From Kitasatospora phosalacinea (GTDB lineage: Bacteria; Actinomycetota; Actinomycetes; Streptomycetales; Streptomycetaceae), in NCBI RefSeq assembly GCF_000716545.1, contig NZ_JNWZ01000006.1:1-64000 (forward strand): DNA of 64,000 nt. Direction: 5' to 3'. Shown piece by piece: positions 60,206 to 64,000 of this stretch. How positions within the stretch are numbered: the first letter of the stretch is position 1; each line of letters starts with the position of its first letter. The position numbers were made by a program, and so were the translations under genes. Below the pieces are notes generated by a model. That model did no database searches, had not been told where the DNA came from, and saw only the letters and a program-made list of their open reading frames with translations.

Positions 60206-61455
60206 GAGGCGGCACCGACGGGGATGCGCGCGCGGACGGTGAAGCCGCCGTCCGGTCCGCGGCCGGCGCTGAAGTCGCCGTCCAGGACGTCGACGCGCTC
60301 GCGCAGGCCCGCCAGGCCCCGCCCGCCGCCGGTGGTGACGGAGGCGGTGTCCCGCGCACCGGTTCCGTCCGTGCTGACCTCCACGGTGATCCCTCCCTCG
60401 CCGTACTGTATCCGCACCGAAGTACGGCTGCCGCGAGCGTACTTGAGGGCGTTGGTCAGCGATTCCTGCACCACCCGGTAGGCGACCAGGTCGGCGCTGC
60501 CGGCCTGCTCCGGCGGGGTGCCCCGCTCGGTGAAGTCCACCGGCTGCCCGGCCCGGCGGGTCTGCTCGACCAGGGTGAGGATCCGGCCGACGACCGGTGT
60601 CCTGGGCTCCGGAACCCGCACCGCGCCGGTGCCGTCGCCGGCTCCGTGGCCGTGACCGTGGCCGGTGCTGTGACCGGTGCCGTGGCCCGTGCCGTGACCG
60701 GTGCCGTGGTCGGGGTTGAGCAGGTCCAGCAGGTGGCGCAGGTCGGCGATGGCGAGGCGGCCGGTGTCGCTGACGGCGGTCAGCGACTGCTCCAGCCGCT
60801 CGGGGGCGGCGGTCAGGTAGCGGGCGGCCTCGGCCTGCACCACCATCGCGGTCACGTGGTGGGTCACCACGTCGTGCAACTCCCGGGCGATGCGGGCGCG
60901 TTCGGCGGCGCGGGCCTCGCCCGCCACGGTCTCGCGGCGGGCGGCCTCGGCGGCCCGGTCGGAGCGCAGCCAGGCCCCGGCCCCCCAGGCCAGCGCGAGC
61001 ACCAGGTAGAAGGAGGCGTAGTCCGTCGGCGTCTCGGCGCCCGAGCCGAGCCGGGCGAGCGCCACCGACAGCGGCAGGTACGCCGCGGTGAGGAGGGCCA
61101 CGGTGGCGCGCCGGTGGCGCGCCAGGTGGGAGCCCGCGCTGATCAGCACGAGCGGCAGGGCGGTGCCGGCGGCCGAGTGGTAGCCGCGCAGCTGGTCGAG
61201 GGCGAAGCCGCACGCCACCAGGGCGAGGCTGACCTCCGGCCGGCGCCGGCGCAGCACGAGGGCGAGGCATTCGGGCGCGACGGCCAGGGCGGCGAGCGCG
61301 TCGAAGGGGCGGGTCGGCAGGTCTCCGAGCTCGGTGCCGTGGCCGCGCAGCCCGGGGACGAACAGCATGGCCAGGAACAGCGCTCCCAGCGGGAGGTCGC
61401 GCAGGACGACGGGGAGCGCGTGCCACGCGCGGCGGGCGTCGCGGAGCCGGGTCAC
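60202..61455 (-). CDS. sensor histidine kinase (NarX/DesK-like) with His-rich repeat insert
   Basis: A 417-aa membrane sensor. About five helices occupy residues 15-155. The HisKA_3 dimerisation helix has the phosphoacceptor in AERARIARELHDVVTHHVTA, and the ATPase domain has YRVVQESLTNALKYARG and GGGRGLAGLRERVDVLDGDF. Between them, at about residues 250-270, sits a repeat of GTGH and GHGH units, unusual for this family. GTG at 61455 overlaps the protease gene stop by 4 bases. Confidence 0.93.
   Translation of the reverse strand: MTRLRDARRAWHALPVVLRDLPLGALFLAMLFVPGLRGHGTELGDLPTRPFDALAALAVAPECLALVLRRRRPEVSLALVACGFALDQLRGYHSAAGTALPLVLISAGSHLARHRRATVALLTAAYLPLSVALARLGSGAETPTDYASFYLVLALAWGAGAWLRSDRAAEAARRETVAGEARAAERARIARELHDVVTHHVTAMVVQAEAARYLTAAPERLEQSLTAVSDTGRLAIADLRHLLDLLNPDHGTGHGTGHGTGHSTGHGHGHGAGDGTGAVRVPEPRTPVVGRILTLVEQTRRAGQPVDFTERGTPPEQAGSADLVAYRVVQESLTNALKYARGSRTSVRIQYGEGGITVEVSTDGTGARDTASVTTGGGRGLAGLRERVDVLDGDFSAGRGPDGGFTVRARIPVGAAS
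60645..60708. repeat. tandem GTG(A/G)CC repeats coding the GTGH segment of the histidine kinase
   Basis: Imperfect 12-bp units (GTGCCGTGACCG type) coding GTGH on the minus strand, five to six copies including HGHGHG. Copy number is likely to vary between strains. Confidence 0.7.
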
Positions 61456-62285
61456 CGGGCGAGCGCGGCGAGCGCGACGGTGCGCCCGGCCCGGCGCCGG
61501 GGGACGATGCGGCCGCGCCGGTGGGCCAGCCGCAGGAAGAAGGCCATCAGCACCGCGCCGAACAGCACCGCGTACACGCTGGCCTCGGGGCCGAACTCGC
61601 CGCCGGTGACCAGGGTGGCGCCCGACATCGAGGCGTCCAGCAGGCCGTGCGTGTCGCCGTTGCCGGAGACCTCGGTGCCGAAGATGCCGGACTCCGCGAA
61701 GTTCCAGGCGAAGTGCAGGCCGATCGGCAGCCACAGGGAGCGGGTGGCGGCGTACCCGGCGGCGAGCATGCCGCCGGCCTCGATCGCGATGGCGAGGGCG
61801 CCCACCAGGGTGGCGTCCTTGTTCAGCAGGTGGGCGGCGCCGAACGCCACGCCGGACAGCGCCAGCGCCAGGTACGTGCCGAGTCCGCGTTCGGCGAGCC
61901 GGAAGAGCAGGCCGCGGAACATCAGTTCCTCCGTGACGGCGGCGCCCGCCATGAAGCCGACCAGCGCGATCGCCCCGGACAGCGAGCCGAAGCCGTTGAT
62001 CCGGTAGTCCCCGTGGAGGGCGATGAGGGCTATGACGCCCGCGAACATCACCGTCCCGACGACCGCGCCCCGCAGCAGCGCCGCGGACGCTCCCCGCGGG
62101 GCGAGTTCGGTGACCTGGCGGCGCTCGGTGCGGCCCACCACCCACCGGTAGACGAGCACGCAGAGCACCACCGTCAGGCCGCCCAGCAGGGGCGAGAGCC
62201 ACGGGTCGTCCCGGACGGCGGTGGTGCCCTGCCCGCCGATCGCGCCGACCAGGACCACGGCCAGGACCTGCCACACCAGTTTCAT
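61452..62285 (-). CDS. CPBP-family intramembrane metalloprotease (CAAX protease-like)
   Basis: A 277-aa protein with about eight helices. The CPBP motifs are AVTEELMFRGLLFRLAERG (Glu-Glu and Arg), FGAAHLLNKD with His, and GLHFAWNFAES with His and Asn. Bacterial members are linked to bacteriocin immunity or processing and protein maturation; no peptide gene is adjacent. ATG at 62285; an upstream frame to 62375 lacks a ribosome site. It is the first gene of an operon with the kinase and regulator, unusual enough to suggest that the protease is part of the signal path or its output. Confidence 0.92.
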   Translation of the reverse strand: MKLVWQVLAVVLVGAIGGQGTTAVRDDPWLSPLLGGLTVVLCVLVYRWVVGRTERRQVTELAPRGASAALLRGAVVGTVMFAGVIALIALHGDYRINGFGSLSGAIALVGFMAGAAVTEELMFRGLLFRLAERGLGTYLALALSGVAFGAAHLLNKDATLVGALAIAIEAGGMLAAGYAATRSLWLPIGLHFAWNFAESGIFGTEVSGNGDTHGLLDASMSGATLVTGGEFGPEASVYAVLFGAVLMAFFLRLAHRRGRIVPRRRAGRTVALAALAR

Positions 62286-62549
62286 GACGTCTCTTCCCTC
62301 GGTTGCGTGCGCCGCCCGCAGTCGAGCGCTGCGGCCGCACCGAACGCTACGCAGGCGGCGGCCGGAAATCGTCACCTCACCGGGGGCACCCGTAGGTAGC
62401 TCGCACGGGGGACGGCCCGGCGCGACGGGCCCGGACGCGGCGGCGGTCCCGCGCCGGGGCGGCTCCAGGTGCGGGGCGCACGCGGGGGCGAGCGAGACCG
62501 GGTCGGGACGGCCCGCAGGAGTTCGCCGGGGGCGGTCACGGAAAGGCCA

Positions 62550-62581
62550 GGTGACGGCGGAGGAGCCGACGCGCCGTCACC
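62550..62581 (-). terminator. hairpin overlapping the stop codon of the 169-aa gene
   Basis: Perfect 10-bp stem GGTGACGGCG / CGCCGTCACC, loop 12 bases, spanning the minus-strand stop at 62577-62579; outer GGAAAG/CTTTCC adds pairing past a 4-base bulge. The rest of the 62286-62576 gap shows no ORF. Confidence 0.5.
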
Positions 62582-63086
62582 TTTCCGGGGCACCGGCCCG
62601 ATCCGCCAGGCGTTCGCGCACCCACGGGTCGGCGGCGTTCTGCGCCCCCTCCCGGCACGCCGCCCGGAACCGCCGCGCCAGGTCCTCGTACGGGGCGTCC
62701 GCCCACCGCCAGGCGCCGGCCGCGCACGCCCGCCGCAGCGGGCCGCCCGCCTCCACCGCCGCGACCAGTTCCTCCTGCAGCCGCCGGCGCCCGCCCGCGA
62801 CCACCAGCACCTGCGCCAGCCAGCGCGGCGAGGAGGGGTCGTCGTCGGTCAGCAGCGCCTCCAGCACCGGCCCGTAGTGGGCGCGGACCGCCGCCCGGTC
62901 CCCGGCCAGGTGCCGGTACGCGGCCTGCCGCTTGTGCCCGATCCGGTGGTACTGCTCGTACCCGGGGGCCCGGGCGGCCAGCGCCGCGACCCGTTCGTCC
63001 GGCTCGATCCGGACCTGCACGCCGAGCGCCGCCAGCAGCGCGTCCAGCGCCGCCTCCTGGGCGTCCAGCCGCTCACCCCGCTCCAT
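62577..63086 (-). CDS. hypothetical helical protein
   Basis: A 169-aa soluble protein, mainly helical and rich in Ala/Arg/Glu. Segments such as EAALDALLAALGVQVRIEPD, HRIGHKRQAAYRHLAGDRAA and LAQVLVVAGGRRRLQEELVA suggest a compact bundle. No motif or family recognised and there is no signal peptide. It is divergent from the MarR gene with a 119-bp gap, so both may be controlled by that regulator. Confidence 0.7.
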   Translation of the reverse strand: MERGERLDAQEAALDALLAALGVQVRIEPDERVAALAARAPGYEQYHRIGHKRQAAYRHLAGDRAAVRAHYGPVLEALLTDDDPSSPRWLAQVLVVAGGRRRLQEELVAAVEAGGPLRRACAAGAWRWADAPYEDLARRFRAACREGAQNAADPWVRERLADRAGAPER

Positions 63087-63205
63087 CCCGTCTCCCCTCG
63101 CGCCCCGCGCCGCCCGCCGATACTTGCAGGCGCGGGAATTTGCGCACCTCGAATAAGCTTGACACCGACAGGACCCAGGACCACCGACGAAGGGAGCCCG
63201 CGGCC

Positions 63206-63658
63206 ATGACCCGACCGGACCCAGGCCTGGCGCACGGCTGGTGCGCCCTCACCGCCCTGCACGGCCGGATCGAGGCCCACGTCGAGCGCGCGCTGCAGGC
63301 CGAGCACGAGCTCAGCGTCCGCGAGTTCTCCGTCCTGGACGTGCTCTCCGACCAGCACGACGGCGACGGCGGCCACTTCCGGATGAACCAGCTGGCCGAC
63401 GCGGTGGTGCTCAGCCAGAGCGCCACCACCCGCCTGGTCACCAGGCTGGAGGACCGCGGCCTGCTGGCCCGCTACCTGTGCCCCACCGACCGGCGCGGCA
63501 TCTACACCAACGTCACCCCGGCCGGCCTGGAGCTGCTGGCCCGGGCCCGGCCCACCAACGACCGGGCCCTCGCCGAGGCGCTGGACAGCGCCGAACTGCG
63601 CCCCGAGCTGGCCCCGCTGGTCACGGCCGTCCGGGCGCTCGCCGAACCGAAGGGCTGA
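63206..63658 (+). CDS. MarR-family transcriptional regulator
   Basis: A 150-aa winged-helix regulator: EFSVLDVLSDQHDGDGGHFR, MNQLADAVVLSQSATTRLVT, RLEDRGLLARYLCPTDRRGI and YTNVTPAGLELL. The wing reads CPTDRRG rather than the more frequent DPxDRR. A Cys there and one at the N terminus (GWCALTAL) may allow redox sensing, which is a guess. ATG at 63206 follows AAGGGAG. Confidence 0.92.
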   Translation: MTRPDPGLAHGWCALTALHGRIEAHVERALQAEHELSVREFSVLDVLSDQHDGDGGHFRMNQLADAVVLSQSATTRLVTRLEDRGLLARYLCPTDRRGIYTNVTPAGLELLARARPTNDRALAEALDSAELRPELAPLVTAVRALAEPKG

Positions 63659-63672
63659 GCCCCCGGCCCGGC

Positions 63673-63699
63673 ACCGGGGCGGCCGTTCGCCGCCCCGGT
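63673..63699. terminator. bidirectional terminator between convergent genes
   Basis: Perfect 11-bp stem ACCGGGGCGGC / GCCGCCCCGGT with loop CGTTC, between the MarR stop at 63658 and the stop of the edge gene at 63708. Confidence 0.8.
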
Positions 63700-63707
63700 C
63701 CGCAGCC

Positions 63708-64000
63708 TCAGTCCGTCTTGCGGCGCTGGCGGCCCGTCCCGTAGTTGGCGCCGCTCTTCGAGCCGGAGCCCGGCTTCGCCCGGCCGGACGCCTTGCCGAT
63801 GAAGCCCGCCGCCATCTGCGAACTCCCGCCGCCGGGGCGCTGCTTGGGGCGGGGGCGGCGCGGGTTGCCGCTCATGTCGACGTCCTTGGGCAGGCCGCTG
63901 TCGGCCCGCTTCGCCGGGCGGCGGCGCGCCTCGCCGTCCACCGGCTTGGCCCCGCCGCGCCCGCGGCCGCGCCCGCGCCCGCCGGTGCCGTTCTCGGCGC
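63708..64000 (-). CDS. Arg/Gly-rich C-terminal tail of a larger protein (partial)
   Basis: The frame is open from the window edge to the stop at 63708, 97 residues. It begins with an RG repeat (GGRGRGRGRGG) followed by a basic, Pro/Gly/Lys-rich disordered segment and ends in GANYGTGRQRRKTD. RG-rich tails of this kind are found on DEAD-box RNA helicases of actinomycetes, which is the best guess, but other RNA-binding proteins are possible. A GTG at 63941 could start a 77-aa protein, yet the RG stretch continues upstream in frame, so a long gene entering from outside is more likely. Confidence 0.5.
   Translation of the reverse strand, partial: AENGTGGRGRGRGRGGAKPVDGEARRRPAKRADSGLPKDVDMSGNPRRPRPKQRPGGGSSQMAAGFIGKASGRAKPGSGSKSGANYGTGRQRRKTD

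Overview
The window is a typical piece of a high-GC linear-chromosome actinobacterium of the family Streptomycetaceae (Streptomyces or Kitasatospora). The evidence is the extreme G+C in third codon positions, frequent GTG/TTG starts, leaderless promoters, DUF397 plus XRE-regulator modules, SpoIIE/anti-sigma-type proteins, and a DasR-like site before a chitinase. I saw no insertion sequence, prophage, CRISPR array, rRNA or tRNA gene. The whole window reads as chromosomal, mostly conserved gene content with scattered species-specific small genes.

Layout. 0-9.4 kb: end of a secreted protein, a YnfA membrane protein, a Tat-exported purple acid phosphatase, a class IV aminotransferase, a DinB protein, a KstD-like flavoprotein, a large secreted nuclease and a nickel/cobalt transporter with a near-perfect Nur operator. 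9.7-16.6 kb: secreted GH18 chitinase, membrane-anchored esterase, GT39-type glycosyltransferase, HNH lipoprotein. 16.9-21.9 kb: three YbjQ-cluster genes, a phosphotransferase-like protein, and two almost identical DUF397 genes downstream of their XRE regulator. 22-23.8 kb: moaA and a MobA/MocA-like transferase (molybdenum cofactor). 24.1-28.1 kb: zinc-ribbon protein, TPR-like protein, iron-box-controlled FhuF-type reductase, DUF2637 membrane protein. 28.1-31.1 kb: a PAS-GAF-PP2C-ATPase regulator and a stand-alone ATPase.

31.4-35.1 kb: an operon of fused urease gamma/beta, divergent urease alpha and agmatine deiminase, ended by a strong hairpin and preceded by a TetR-type palindrome. 35.2-44.4 kb: CYTH protein, GntR and TetR regulators, PP2C-like pseudophosphatase, an exported His/Cys-containing protein with DUF3105 and DUF305 proteins, then a divergent MFS exporter/MarR pair. 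44.4-48.2 kb: alkylation repair (ogt and an Ada-AlkA fusion), an isolated 25-codon gene for a WFPFGWFPF peptide, and rsgA with its own upstream short ORF. 48.3-49.6 kb: BrkB-family membrane protein.

49.7-59.5 kb: a complete assimilatory sulfate/sulfonate operon in pathway order: Cys-containing leader peptide(s), sulfite reductase, zinc-ribbon peptide, cysH, cysC, cysD, cysN, sulfonate ABC transporter (ssuA-B-C) and a siroheme chelatase serving the sulfite reductase. Sulfate is activated by CysDN and CysC, reduced by CysH and the siroheme reductase, while the Ssu transporter brings in organosulfur. 59.5-62.3 kb: a CAAX-type protease, histidine kinase and response regulator with overlapping ends. 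62.5-64 kb: a hypothetical protein, a MarR regulator and the Arg/Gly-rich tail of a gene that leaves the window.

The most unusual items are the isolated 25-aa aromatic/proline peptide gene, the short ORFs before the sulfur operon (one containing a TTA codon) and before rsgA, a CysH with altered iron-sulfur cysteine spacing, and the divergent urease lacking local maturation genes.
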